From Ruminococcaceae bacterium AM07-15 (GTDB taxonomy: Bacteria > Bacillota > Clostridia > Oscillospirales > Butyricicoccaceae): DNA of 64,000 bases. The DNA is taken from NCBI GenBank assembly GCA_003477405.1, contig QUDE01000005.1, forward strand, positions 124,001-188,000, given 5' to 3'. Shown piece by piece: positions 16,174 through 25,888 of the stretch (its first letter is position 1; every line of letters starts with the position of its first letter). A program made the translations under genes and the position numbers. The notes beneath the pieces were generated by a model. It ran no database searches. It was not told the origin of the DNA and saw only the letters and a list, made by a program, of their open reading frames with translations.

Positions 16174-16809
16174 TTATTTCACCCGCTTGGCCCGCAGAGA
16201 CACTTCTCCCTTCTGAGGGTTGACCCGGCCGGAGGTGCTGTCCACCACCTGGGCGGCAAAGCCGTCAAATTTTTCATCGGGGATGGAAAAGTGTATGACC
16301 ACATGGTCGGAATATTCCACATCGTCCTCCTGGGCGTCAAAAGCGGGCATCAGGCTGCGCACCGTCTCAAAGAGGGAATAATCGCAGGGGATGCTCCCCT
16401 GACGGAAGGGCACCATCTCGGCCACCCCGGCGGCGTCCACGGCGATCTTGGCCCCGTGGCCATAGGCCCGGGTCAGCCCGCCGGCCCCCAGCTTGATGCC
16501 GCCGAAATACCGCACCACCACGCACAGCACATCGAAGATCCCCTCTTTTTTCAGCACCTCCAGAATGGGCATTCCGGCGGTTCCCTGAGGCTCTCCCGCA
16601 TCGGAGAAGCGCATCACCTGGCCCTCCTCCACGATGTAGGCATAGGCCACGCAGGAGGCATCCCAGAACTCCTTCTGCATTCTTTTGATCTGATCCATGG
16701 CCTGCTGGGTGCTGGTCACCTGGAAAATGTGGCCGATGAACCGGCTTTTTTTCTCAACAAATTCGTCCTTCCCCTCTGCAAAGGGCACCTTTTTCCCTGC
16801 CATGCTCAT
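16174..16809 (-). CDS. YigZ/IMPACT-family protein (UPF0029)
   Basis: 211 residues. It shows the family signature in KKSRFIGHI, DASCVAYAY, RFSDAGEPQGTAGMPIL and VRYFGGIKLGAGGLTRAYG, followed by the C-terminal DUF1949-type domain. Bacterial YigZ proteins are related to the eukaryotic translation regulator IMPACT; a biochemical role is not settled. It lies between the membrane protein gene upstream and dgt downstream, same strand. Confidence 0.93.
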   Translation of the reverse strand: MSMAGKKVPFAEGKDEFVEKKSRFIGHIFQVTSTQQAMDQIKRMQKEFWDASCVAYAYIVEEGQVMRFSDAGEPQGTAGMPILEVLKKEGIFDVLCVVVRYFGGIKLGAGGLTRAYGHGAKIAVDAAGVAEMVPFRQGSIPCDYSLFETVRSLMPAFDAQEDDVEYSDHVVIHFSIPDEKFDGFAAQVVDSTSGRVNPQKGEVSLRAKRVK

Positions 16810-16834
16810 ATGCTTTCTCCCCTTTCACAAGCTG

Positions 16835-16870
16835 GAAAAGCGGCCTTTTCCAGTAAAAGGCCGCTTTCTT
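16835..16870 (-). terminator. Terminator of the 16871-17491 gene
   Basis: AAAGCGGCCTTTT/AAAAGGCCGCTTT stem, T-rich on the minus strand, immediately after the stop codon. Confidence 0.7.
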
Positions 16871-17491
16871 TCATTCCTGTTCTTCGGTTTGGGTTTTTTC
16901 CTGATTCTGTGCTTCCTGCTGTTTCTGTGCTTCCTGCTGCCGCTTCTTTTCCTCCTCGGCCCGGCGGCGCTGCAAGGCCTCCCGGCGGGCGGCCTTTTTC
17001 CGCTTCATCAGTTCTTCCCGGGCTTCCTTGATGGACAGGTCGTTTTTGATCTTCATATATTTATAGATATCGAAGATGCACACACTGCCCAAAAACAGGG
17101 CGATGAAGAAATGGGGCCAGGTGAAATCCAGCAGCATCCAGGTGACACCGCCCAAAAAGAACACATAGAACACAATGCCCATAATGAGATAGGGCTTGCC
17201 TTCGGGGCAGATGACGATGGGCTCTTTATGCCGGGGAGCCTCTTTCATCTTTTTGGCCTGTTCCTCGGTGATCAGGGGACCGGCCCGCCGTTCTTCCTGG
17301 CGGCGCTTGTCCTCTCTGCCCCAGCAGAAGAAGGCCGCCACCACAAAGAGCAGGATCTCGGCGATAAAGCCGATCACATTGGGGGTTGCGCCTTTGAACC
17401 ACAGATAGATCATGTGGATCACTTCCGCCACGCTCAGAATGGCAAAAAGCCAGACGAACATCATCCACACGCTGAGCTGTTTCATTTTCAT
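16871..17491 (-). CDS. Four-helix membrane protein with charged C-terminal coiled coil
   Basis: 206 residues, not recognised. The start at 17491 is set by GGAGGA nine bases upstream. Four hydrophobic segments (about residues 5-30, 38-60, 98-120, 125-147) include WMMFVWLFAILSVAEVI and IGFIAEILLFVVAAFF. The final ~55 residues are a highly charged, Arg/Lys/Glu/Gln-rich coiled coil (EALQRRRAEEEKKRQQEAQ...). The charged tail and loops should face the cytoplasm. TATACT on the minus strand near 17540 may be its -10. No function can be stated. Confidence 0.75.
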   Translation of the reverse strand: MKMKQLSVWMMFVWLFAILSVAEVIHMIYLWFKGATPNVIGFIAEILLFVVAAFFCWGREDKRRQEERRAGPLITEEQAKKMKEAPRHKEPIVICPEGKPYLIMGIVFYVFFLGGVTWMLLDFTWPHFFIALFLGSVCIFDIYKYMKIKNDLSIKEAREELMKRKKAARREALQRRRAEEEKKRQQEAQKQQEAQNQEKTQTEEQE

Positions 17492-17684
17492 TCCGTTTTT
17501 CCTCCGTTTGTTCTGCACAAGGGCCTGCCGAATGGCCCGTATTATTTTAGTATACACGGACAGCGGCTTTTTTTCCACCATTATTTTGTGTATTTTCATA
17601 AGAATGACATTTTTCCCGAAAGGCTGTATAAATTGTCTGGTTTTTTTGCTATACTGATAGAATCACGAAATGGAGGTTTGACGC

Positions 17685-19184
17685 ATGGGTTCGGGAAACT
17701 CCTATAAAAAACTTTTTTCCACCACCATGATTCTGGCCATTGGTTCTTTCAGCTCCAAGGTGCTGGTGTTCCTTCTGGTGCCCTTCTACACCCGGGTGCT
17801 CTCCCAGAGCGAATACGGCACGGCCAACCTGATCACCCAGGCCTGTAACCTGCTGATGCCCCTGGTGTCGGCGGGCATTGCCAACGCCGTCATCCGCTTC
17901 GCCTTGCAGAAAGGCAGCAACAAAAAAGGCATCTTCTCCATGGGGCTTGTGACGGTGCTTTGCGGCGGCGGTGTGCTGCTTTTGCTGTCCCCCCTTCTGT
18001 CCCTGCTGGACTTTGTGCAGGGCTATACCTTCCTGGTGTTCCTCTATGTGCTGATGAGCGCACTGCACACGGTGTGTGCCCAGTTTGTCCAGGGACTGAA
18101 ATACACCAAGCTTTTCGCCCTGGACGGCGTGCTGCGCACGCTGATGACCATCGGCTTCAACATTCTGCTGCTGGTGGTCTTTGACCTGGGCATTGCCGGT
18201 TATGTGCTGGCCACCATTCTGTCCGACGCCCTTTCCACCCTGTTTTTGTGGTTTGTGGCCTCCCTGGGCCGGTATTTCTCCCTGAGCCACATCGACCGGG
18301 ACACCCGGCGCACCATGCTGCGCTATTCGGTGCCCCTGATCCCCACCATGATCTGCGTGTGGATCGTCAGCATGAGCGACCAATATATGCTGGAGTACAT
18401 CCTCAACGACCTTTATAGCGCCGCAGCCAACCTGCCCAACCAGGTGACCCACATCATGGGTGTGGTGGGAGACGCCTGCAAGCAGGAACTGTCCCTCCCC
18501 GACACCTATGCCGTGGGCAGCGCCGCCGTGGCCATCTATGTCATCTCGGGCAAGGTGCCTCACATCCTGTCCATTGTGGCCAGCATCTTCGGCGACGCCT
18601 GGCAGATCTCCATCGTCTCCGAAGACCCCAAAAAGCAGCAGCGGTTCTTTTCCAATGTGTTCGCCACCTATCAGTGCGTGGCACTGGTGGGCTCTTCCGG
18701 CCTGATCATGACGGCCAAGATCATGGTCACCCTGCTGGCCGCCCCCTCCTATTATTCCGCCTGGCGGTATATCCCGGTGCTGGTGCTAGGCATCACCTGT
18801 TCCTGCCTGGCCACCTTCCTGGGCAGCATCTATATGGTAGAGCGGCAGAGCGTTCATACCCTGACCACCACGCTGCTGGGTGCTTTCCTCAACATCGGGC
18901 TGAACCTGCTGACCATCCCCCGCATGGGTGTGATGGGCGCCGCCCTGTCCACCTGCCTCAGCTATCTGCTCATGTTCCTGGTGCGGGGCATTCACACCCG
19001 GAAATACATCCCCGTCCATTGGCGGCTGCATAAATTCCTGCCCTCCTGCGCCCTGGTGGTGCTCCAGGCCGCTCTGATGCTGTGGGAGGTTCCCCTGTGG
19101 CCCCTGTGGCAGATCCTGTGCTTCCTGCTCATCACTCTGCTCAATATCAAAGAGCTGTTCCGCTCTCTTTTCCGGCTTTTTTAG
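17685..19184 (+). CDS. Polysaccharide biosynthesis flippase (Wzx/MATE-MVF superfamily)
   Basis: 499 residues with about 12-14 membrane helices. It has the N-terminal signature of polysaccharide transporters: SFSSKVLVFLLVPFYTRVLS followed by EYGTANLI. Members flip lipid-linked sugars across the cytoplasmic membrane. No glycosyltransferases are adjacent, so the substrate is unknown; a cell-wall, SLH-polymer or spore-related glycan is possible. Residues about 245-285 hold an extra polar loop (NQVTHIMGVVGDACKQELS) not usual in the family core. A -10 TATACT at 17650-17655 precedes it. No terminator is visible before the aro promoter. Confidence 0.88.
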   Translation: MGSGNSYKKLFSTTMILAIGSFSSKVLVFLLVPFYTRVLSQSEYGTANLITQACNLLMPLVSAGIANAVIRFALQKGSNKKGIFSMGLVTVLCGGGVLLLLSPLLSLLDFVQGYTFLVFLYVLMSALHTVCAQFVQGLKYTKLFALDGVLRTLMTIGFNILLLVVFDLGIAGYVLATILSDALSTLFLWFVASLGRYFSLSHIDRDTRRTMLRYSVPLIPTMICVWIVSMSDQYMLEYILNDLYSAAANLPNQVTHIMGVVGDACKQELSLPDTYAVGSAAVAIYVISGKVPHILSIVASIFGDAWQISIVSEDPKKQQRFFSNVFATYQCVALVGSSGLIMTAKIMVTLLAAPSYYSAWRYIPVLVLGITCSCLATFLGSIYMVERQSVHTLTTTLLGAFLNIGLNLLTIPRMGVMGAALSTCLSYLLMFLVRGIHTRKYIPVHWRLHKFLPSCALVVLQAALMLWEVPLWPLWQILCFLLITLLNIKELFRSLFRLF

Positions 19185-19204
19185 GCTTTTTTCCCTTTTC
19201 CCCC

Positions 19205-19233
19205 TTTACATCGGGCCACCGGTGTGTTATGTT
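19205..19233 (+). promoter_or_regulatory. Promoter of the aromatic amino acid operon
   Basis: TTTACA (19205-19210), 17-base spacer, TATGTT (19228-19233). The leader peptide start lies about 30 bases after the expected transcription start. Confidence 0.7.
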
Positions 19234-19269
19234 ACAAACAGAAGAACAAAACAGAGGAGATCATGCGCC

Positions 19270-19377
19270 ATGGTCAGCCGTCTTTTTACAGCTGCATATT
19301 ACTTTTACTTTAGCTTTATCAACTTTTTTGATAAGGCTTATTTGAGTTTTGCTGTAAAAAGCCCCTGCCTCGGTTGA
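19270..19377 (+). CDS. Phe/Tyr-rich attenuator leader peptide (35 aa)
   Basis: ATG at 19270 follows GAGGAGA with 9-base spacing. The peptide begins MVSRLFTAAYYFYFSF, continues INFFDKAYLSF and ends SPCLG. It holds 7 Phe and 4 Tyr in 35 residues, concentrated at positions 10-27. Within it CTTTTTACAGC (19282-19292) is the exact complement of GCTGTAAAAAG (19351-19361), giving the 1:2 pairing of a classical attenuator. The peptide precedes an operon for Phe and Tyr biosynthesis. Ribosome stalling on Phe/Tyr codons would be the sensing step (inference from the known pheA-type mechanism). Confidence 0.85.
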   Translation: MVSRLFTAAYYFYFSFINFFDKAYLSFAVKSPCLG

Positions 19378-19398
19378 TTCCCTGAGTCAAGGCCAGCG

Positions 19399-19436
19399 CG
19401 GCCCCGCAGCGAAATTCGCAGCGGGGCCGTTTTTTT
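19399..19436 (+). terminator. Attenuator terminator of the aro operon
   Basis: CGGCCCCGC (19399-19407) pairs with GCGGGGCCG (19421-19429), then T7. It lies 22 bases after the leader peptide stop and 30 bases before aroF. Upstream segments (CTCGG/CTGAG around 19370-19386) could form an alternative fold. Confidence 0.88.
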
Positions 19437-19465
19437 GTGCCGTAGGAGAAAGGATTTGTTGTAAA

Positions 19466-20456
<991 letters not shown>

Positions 20457-20470
<14 letters not shown>

Positions 20471-21320
20471 TTTTCAGAAGATCGGCGTTCTGGGCCTGGG
20501 TCTCATCGGCGGCTCTATGGCTCAGGCTGCCTGCCAGGCGGGCTACACTGTCTTCGGCCTGGACCAGGATTCCCAGGTGATGGAAAAAGCCGGAACCGCC
20601 GGCATCCGGCCCATGACAGAGGAAGTCCTCCCCCAGCTGGATGTGCTCCTCACCGCCCTCTATCCTGGGGCCACATTGAAGGAAATGGAGCGTCTGGCCC
20701 CCCATCTTTCCCAAAGCACGCTGGTCATCGACCTGTGCGGGGTGAAGATGGCGGTGGTGCCCGGCATGGAAAAGCTGAGCCGCCGGTATGGCTTCCCCTA
20801 TCTGGGGGGCCACCCCATGGCGGGAAAGGAAACCAGCGGCTGGGACTTTTCCCAGGCCGGACTGTTCCAGGGGGCTTCCATGATCCTCACGCCGGGAGAA
20901 GGCTTTGACCCCGCCCTTTATGACAAAGCGGCCCGGTTTTTCCTCTCCCTGGGCTTCGGACGCATCACAAAGAGCAATCCCCGCTCCCACGACCGGATCA
21001 TCGCCCTCACATCCCAGCTGGCCCATGTGATCTCCTGCGCCTACATCCAAAGCCCCACGGCGGAGGATTTCTCCGGTTTTTCCGCCGGCAGTTTTCAGGA
21101 CATGACCCGGGTGGCCCGGCTGAACGAAACCATGTGGACCGAGCTGTTCTGGGACAACCGGGAATTTCTCGCGGGGGAGATCCGGGGCATGGCCGGGCGG
21201 CTGGAGCATTACGCCAGCCTGCTGGAAACCGGAGACAAGGAAGGGCTTTTTGATCTGCTGCGGGACGCCAGAGAAAAGAAAGAAGAGTCGGACAGCATTC
21301 TGAGAGGTGGAAAAAGATGA
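20457..21320 (+). CDS. tyrA: Prephenate dehydrogenase
   Basis: 287 residues. NAD(P)-binding Rossmann fold at the start (IGVLGLGLIGGSMAQA), then VIDLCGVKMAVV, the substrate-site GGHPMAGKETSGWDFS and the helical C-terminal domain (DMTRVARLNETMWTELFWDNRE). It converts prephenate to 4-hydroxyphenylpyruvate for tyrosine. There is no ACT domain, so feedback may act only through the attenuator and AroF. It starts inside aroF and overlaps aroB by four bases. Confidence 0.95.
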
Positions 21321-22378
21321 AAACAGTATCCATTGATTCTTCCAAACAATATAACATCCACATCGAGCGGGGCCTTCTGAAAAAGGCCGGGAGCCTGATC
21401 TCCCAGGTGCATCCCCGGTGCAAGGTGGCCATCATCACCGATGACAATGTGGCCCGGCTCTATCTCTCCCAGGTGTCCGCCGGGCTGGAAAACGCCGGGT
21501 ATTCCCTGTGCACCCTCATCCTGCCCCACGGCGAACACAGCAAAAGCCTGAGCGTCTGGACCAAGGTGCTTCAGTTCCTGGCGGAAAACGGCCTGACCAA
21601 AAGCGACCTGGTGCTGGCTCTGGGCGGCGGGGTCATCGGGGATGTGGCAGGCTTTGCCGCCGGTACCTATCTGCGGGAAATTCCCCTGGTGCAGCTGCCC
21701 ACCACCCTTCTGGCCGCCATCGACAGCTCGGTGGGCGGCAAGACCGGCATCGACCTGCCCCAGGGCAAGAACCTGGCCGGGGTGTTCTGCCAGCCGGAGC
21801 TGGTGGTCTGCGACACCGCCGCTCTGGACACCCTCACCGACCATTATTTTGCCGACGGCTGCGCCGAGGGCATCAAGTATGGCCTGCTGGCTGACAAAGA
21901 GCTGTTTGACGCCTTTGCCCGGGGAGTCAATCGCCGGGATATGGACGACATCGTGGCCCGGTGCGTGGAGATCAAGCGGGACTTCGTCCAGGGGGACGAG
22001 CGGGACATGGGCAAGCGGCAGATGCTCAATCTGGGGCACACCGTAGGCCATGCCATCGAAAAGCTCAGCGGCTACTCCATCTCCCACGGCCATGCCGTGG
22101 CCATGGGCATGGTGGTCATGTGCCGGGCCGCCTACTCCCTGGGCTATTCCCAGGAAAACTGCACCCCGCCTTTGCTCCAGGCCCTGGATGCCTGCCATCT
22201 CCCCTCGGCCTGTCCCTATGACGCCGCATCTCTGGCAAAGGCCGCCCTGTCGGACAAAAAGCGCCGGGGAGACAACCTGACCCTAATTCTGCCCCTGCGC
22301 ATGGGCGAGTGCTGCCGGGAGACCATCCCCATGAAGGACCTGGAAGGCTTCATCGCCGCCGGACTGGGGGAGCGGTAA
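21317..22378 (+). CDS. aroB: 3-dehydroquinate synthase
   Basis: 353 residues. NAD-binding segment GEHSKSLSVWTKVLQFL and the GGGVIGDVAGFAAGTYLRE motif; active-site segments VGGKTGIDLPQGKN, EGIKYGLL and LNLGHTVGHAIE with metal-ligand histidines, then SHGHAVAMGM. It closes DAHP to 3-dehydroquinate, pathway step 2. The ATG overlaps the tyrA stop (ATGA), so translation is coupled. Confidence 0.97.
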   Translation: MKTVSIDSSKQYNIHIERGLLKKAGSLISQVHPRCKVAIITDDNVARLYLSQVSAGLENAGYSLCTLILPHGEHSKSLSVWTKVLQFLAENGLTKSDLVLALGGGVIGDVAGFAAGTYLREIPLVQLPTTLLAAIDSSVGGKTGIDLPQGKNLAGVFCQPELVVCDTAALDTLTDHYFADGCAEGIKYGLLADKELFDAFARGVNRRDMDDIVARCVEIKRDFVQGDERDMGKRQMLNLGHTVGHAIEKLSGYSISHGHAVAMGMVVMCRAAYSLGYSQENCTPPLLQALDACHLPSACPYDAASLAKAALSDKKRRGDNLTLILPLRMGECCRETIPMKDLEGFIAAGLGER

Positions 22379-22379
22379 C

Positions 22380-23648
22380 ATGGACATCTGCATCACCCCC
22401 GCCCCATTGGGCGGGCGGGAGCAGGCGGTGCCCTCCAAATCCCACGCCCACCGGCTGCTTCTGTGCGCCGCTCTATGCCGGGAAAGCACCCTGCTCCATA
22501 TCCCCGCCCCCTCGGTGGACATTCTGGTCACCATGGATTGCCTGCGGGCCCTGGGGTGCCAGATCGATTCCCTGCCGGGCGGAGACTTCCGCCTGACCCC
22601 GCCGGAGCACTTTTCCCCCTCCCCCGATCTTTTCTGCCGGGAAAGCGGCTCCACCCTTCGCTTTTTGCTGCCGGTGGCAGCGGCCTTGGGAACCGAGGCC
22701 CGCTTCTCCGGGGAAGGACGGCTGCCGGAGCGGCCATTGGAGCCGCTGCTGACCCAGCTCATGGAGCACGGCGCGGCCTTTTCCGCTCCAGCCCTTCCCT
22801 TCACCCTTTCGGGCAAGCTGAAAGGCGGCGTCTTTACCCTGCCGGGGGATGTGAGCAGCCAGTATATCACCGGCCTGCTCCTGGCCGCCCCTCTGATGGA
22901 AGAAGGATGTGAAATCGTCCTCACCTCCCCCCTCCAGTCGGCTCCCTATGTGGAAATGACCCTTTCGGCCATGGCCCAGTTCGGGGTCACGGTGGAAAAG
23001 ACCTCCCAGGGCTTTCGGGTCGCCCCGGGGCAGCACTACCAAAGCCCCGGCCAAGTCACAGCCGAGGGGGACTGGTCGGGCGCGGCCTTCTTCCTCTGCG
23101 CCGGGGCCCTGGGCGGACCGGTGACCGTCTCCGGCCTTTCTCCCTGCTCTTCCCAGGGGGACAAGGCGGTGGCCGACATTCTCCGGGATATGGGCGCTAT
23201 ACTCTCCTGGAATGGGGATGCCCTCACCGTCTCCCGGGGTGCGCTCCGATGTGTCACGGTGGACAGCGCTCCCATTCCCGACCTGATCCCAGTGCTGGCC
23301 CTCACCGCCGCTTTCTGTGAGGGCGAAAGCCGCTTCACAAACGCCGGACGCCTGCGGCTGAAGGAAAGCGACCGCCTCAGCGCCATCTGCCGCATGATAA
23401 CAGACCTGGGCGGCACGGCCTTCTGTGAGGGAGATACCCTCATCGTCCGTGGCGGCACCCTGCGTGGCGGCACGGTAACAAGCGGCGGCGATCACCGCAT
23501 GGCCATGGCCGCTGCCGTGGCCGCCTGCCTGTGCCAGCAGCCGGTAACCATCCAGCAGGCCCAGGCGGTGGACAAATCCTACCCCAGCTTCTGGGAGGAA
23601 TACAACAAGAGAGGAGGAAAGGCCCATGAGCTCCACCTTCGGCCATAG
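22380..23648 (+). CDS. aroA: 3-phosphoshikimate 1-carboxyvinyltransferase (EPSP synthase)
   Basis: 422 residues. PEP- and shikimate-3-phosphate-binding motifs: VPSKSHAHRLLLCAAL, FCRESGSTLRFLLPVAAALG, GDVSSQYITGLLLAAP, PDLIPVLALTAAF, LRLKESDRLSAICRM and GGDHRMAMAAAVAA. The N-terminal signature has SKSHAHR where many enzymes have SKS-x-TNR. It adds enolpyruvate to shikimate 3-phosphate. The last 23 bases overlap aroC. Confidence 0.95.
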   Translation: MDICITPAPLGGREQAVPSKSHAHRLLLCAALCRESTLLHIPAPSVDILVTMDCLRALGCQIDSLPGGDFRLTPPEHFSPSPDLFCRESGSTLRFLLPVAAALGTEARFSGEGRLPERPLEPLLTQLMEHGAAFSAPALPFTLSGKLKGGVFTLPGDVSSQYITGLLLAAPLMEEGCEIVLTSPLQSAPYVEMTLSAMAQFGVTVEKTSQGFRVAPGQHYQSPGQVTAEGDWSGAAFFLCAGALGGPVTVSGLSPCSSQGDKAVADILRDMGAILSWNGDALTVSRGALRCVTVDSAPIPDLIPVLALTAAFCEGESRFTNAGRLRLKESDRLSAICRMITDLGGTAFCEGDTLIVRGGTLRGGTVTSGGDHRMAMAAAVAACLCQQPVTIQQAQAVDKSYPSFWEEYNKRGGKAHELHLRP

Positions 23649-24738
23649 TCTGCACATCAGCGTGTTCGGCCAATCCCATTCCCCTGCCATCGGCGTCACC
23701 ATAGACGGTCTGCCCGCAGGGCTGAAAGTGGACATGGAGGAAGTGTCTGCCTTTCTCGCCCGCCGTGCTCCCGGCCAAGGGGCCTATGCCACCGCCCGGA
23801 AGGAAAGCGATGCCCCAGAAGTGCTTTCCGGCCTGGTGGACGGCTTTACCTGCGGCGCGCCCCTCTGCGCCGTGATCCATAATAAAGACACCTGTTCCAA
23901 AGACTACGAAGCCATGCGCCAGCTTCCCCGGCCCTCCCACGCCGACTATGCCGCCTATGTGAAATACGGCCAGTACCACGACATCCGGGGCGGCGGCCAT
24001 TTTTCCGGCCGTCTCACCGCTCCTCTGTGCTTTGCCGGGGCGGTGGCCATGCAGTTTCTCCGGCAAAAGGGCGTTTTGGTGGGCGCGCACATCTCTTCCA
24101 TCGGAGAGGTGGAGGACACCCCCTTTTCTCCGGTGGACCTCACCGAAAAAGAACTGCTCACCCCTTCCCGCCGCGGCTTCCCGGTGCTGTCCGAGGAAGC
24201 GGGAGAAAAAATGCTCTCCCTCATCGCCCAGGTGAAAAGCGAAGGGGACAGCATCGGCGGCACCATCCAGGGCGCTGCCATCGGCCTGCCCCCCGGCCTG
24301 GGCGAGCCTATGTTCCAGGGGGTGGAAAACCTGCTGGCCGGGGCACTGTTTGCCATTCCCGCCATGCGCGGGGTAGAGTTCGGGGCCGGCTTTGCCGCGT
24401 CCCAAATGCGGGGCAGCCAGCACAACGACCCCTTTTACCGGGACGAAGAGGACCGGGTGCGCACCCGCACCAACCGCCACGGCGGCGTGCTGGGGGGCAT
24501 CACCTCAGGGATGCCCCTGCTCTTCCGCTGCGCCATCAAGCCCACCCCCTCCATCGCCCTTCCCCAGGAGACGGTGCGGCTGTCCGGCGGTGAGGATACC
24601 CTGCGCATCGAGGGCCGCCACGATCCCTGCATCCTCCCCCGGGCGGTGCCCTGTGTGGAGGCGGTGACCGCCCTGGTGCTCTGCGACCTGTGGCTTATGA
24701 CTTACGGCAATCAAAAAATAGATGGAATGAAAGGATGA
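23626..24738 (+). CDS. aroC: Chorismate synthase
   Basis: 370 residues. Family motifs GHSLHISVFGQSHSPAIG at the N-terminus, RPSHADYAAYVKYGQYHDIRGGGHFSGRLTAP in the middle (FMN and substrate site), and TNRHGGVLGGITSGMPL. The C-terminus is usual length. It makes chorismate by an anti-1,4 elimination and needs reduced FMN, easily supplied in an anaerobe. The start lies within the end of aroA (GAGGAGG upstream). Confidence 0.97.
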   Translation: MSSTFGHSLHISVFGQSHSPAIGVTIDGLPAGLKVDMEEVSAFLARRAPGQGAYATARKESDAPEVLSGLVDGFTCGAPLCAVIHNKDTCSKDYEAMRQLPRPSHADYAAYVKYGQYHDIRGGGHFSGRLTAPLCFAGAVAMQFLRQKGVLVGAHISSIGEVEDTPFSPVDLTEKELLTPSRRGFPVLSEEAGEKMLSLIAQVKSEGDSIGGTIQGAAIGLPPGLGEPMFQGVENLLAGALFAIPAMRGVEFGAGFAASQMRGSQHNDPFYRDEEDRVRTRTNRHGGVLGGITSGMPLLFRCAIKPTPSIALPQETVRLSGGEDTLRIEGRHDPCILPRAVPCVEAVTALVLCDLWLMTYGNQKIDGMKG

Positions 24739-24744
24739 AACACC

Positions 24745-25887
24745 ATGGAACTGACCGACCTGCGCGGCCGGATCGATGAGATCGATACACAGCTTGCTCA
24801 ACTTTTCAAACAGCGGATGGACATTGCCCGGCAGGTGGCCGAGCAAAAGGCCAAGACCGGCAAACAGGTGCTGGACCCCTCCCGGGAACGGCAGGTGCTC
24901 TCCCGGGTGTCCGACCTGGTGGGCGAGGACTACGAAAGCTATGCCCGGCTTTTGTGGAACACCCTGTTTGATGTAAGCCGCTCCAGCCAGCGGCGCGCCC
25001 TGGCCCAGGACACCCCGCTGAAAGAGCACATCGCAAAGGCCCTCCAGGACACCCCTGCCCTCTTCCCCAAAAAAGCGGTGGTGGCTGTGCAGGGCGTGGA
25101 AGGGGCCTATTCCCAGCAGGCCTGCGATAAACTGTTCGCCCTGCCCTCCATCCTCTATTTCAACCAGTTTGAAGGGGTGTTCCAGGCGGTGGAAAAGGGC
25201 CTGTGCCCCTATGGCATCCTGCCCATCGAAAACAGCTCGGCCGGCTCTGTCACCCAGGTCTATGACCTGATGAAGCAGTATAACTTCCATATCGTCCGCT
25301 CCATCAAGCTGAAGGTGGACCACGCCCTGCTCGCGCCTCCCGGCGCCACTCTCTTGGACATCAAGGAAGTGTGCTCCCACAGCCAGGGCCTGAACCAGTG
25401 CACCCGCTTCCTCAAGGAGCACCCGGAGATCAAGATCACCGTCATGGAAAACACGGCGGCCGCCGCACGGTATGTGGCCGAAAGCGGCCGGAAGGACATC
25501 GCCGCCATTTCTTCTCTCAACTGCGCACGGCTCTATGGCCTGACCCCCATTCTGGAAAACTTCCAGGACAGCGACCACAACTACACCCGCTTTATCTGCA
25601 TCGGCAAAAATCTGGAGATCTTCCCCGGCTCGGACAAAATCAGCCTGATGCTCACCCTGCCCCATGAACCCGGCTCCCTCCATGGGCTGATTGCCCGCTT
25701 TGCCGCCCTGGGGCTCAACCTGACCAAGCTGGAAAGCCGCCCCATCCCCGGCAAGGATTTCGAGTTCATGTTCTATTTCGATTTCTCCGGCTCCTTCCAG
25801 GAGCAGGCCGTGCTGGATATGGTGAGCACTCTGTGCCGGGATCTGCCCTCCTGCACCTTCCTGGGCGCTTACAGCGAGGTGTTTTAA
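24745..25887 (+). CDS. pheA: Bifunctional chorismate mutase / prephenate dehydratase
   Basis: 380 residues in three parts: an AroQ-type chorismate mutase (residues 1-85: LRGRIDEIDTQLAQLFKQRMDIARQVAEQK), a prephenate dehydratase domain (about 110-285: GVEGAYSQQACDKLF, PIENSSAGSV, and the catalytic Thr-Arg-Phe in NYTRFICIG), and a C-terminal ACT domain with HEPGSLHGLI and LESRP, the phenylalanine-sensing motifs. It turns chorismate into prephenate (shared with tyrA) and then phenylpyruvate. Both feedback inhibition and attenuation are therefore likely for Phe. Confidence 0.97.
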   Translation: MELTDLRGRIDEIDTQLAQLFKQRMDIARQVAEQKAKTGKQVLDPSRERQVLSRVSDLVGEDYESYARLLWNTLFDVSRSSQRRALAQDTPLKEHIAKALQDTPALFPKKAVVAVQGVEGAYSQQACDKLFALPSILYFNQFEGVFQAVEKGLCPYGILPIENSSAGSVTQVYDLMKQYNFHIVRSIKLKVDHALLAPPGATLLDIKEVCSHSQGLNQCTRFLKEHPEIKITVMENTAAAARYVAESGRKDIAAISSLNCARLYGLTPILENFQDSDHNYTRFICIGKNLEIFPGSDKISLMLTLPHEPGSLHGLIARFAALGLNLTKLESRPIPGKDFEFMFYFDFSGSFQEQAVLDMVSTLCRDLPSCTFLGAYSEVF

Positions 25888-25888
25888 C

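Noticed and set aside
19263..19330. An alternative ATG at 19263 for the aro leader peptide
   Set aside because: It lies only 2 bases from the ribosome-binding site and opens a different frame without Phe/Tyr enrichment; ATG 19270 has correct spacing.
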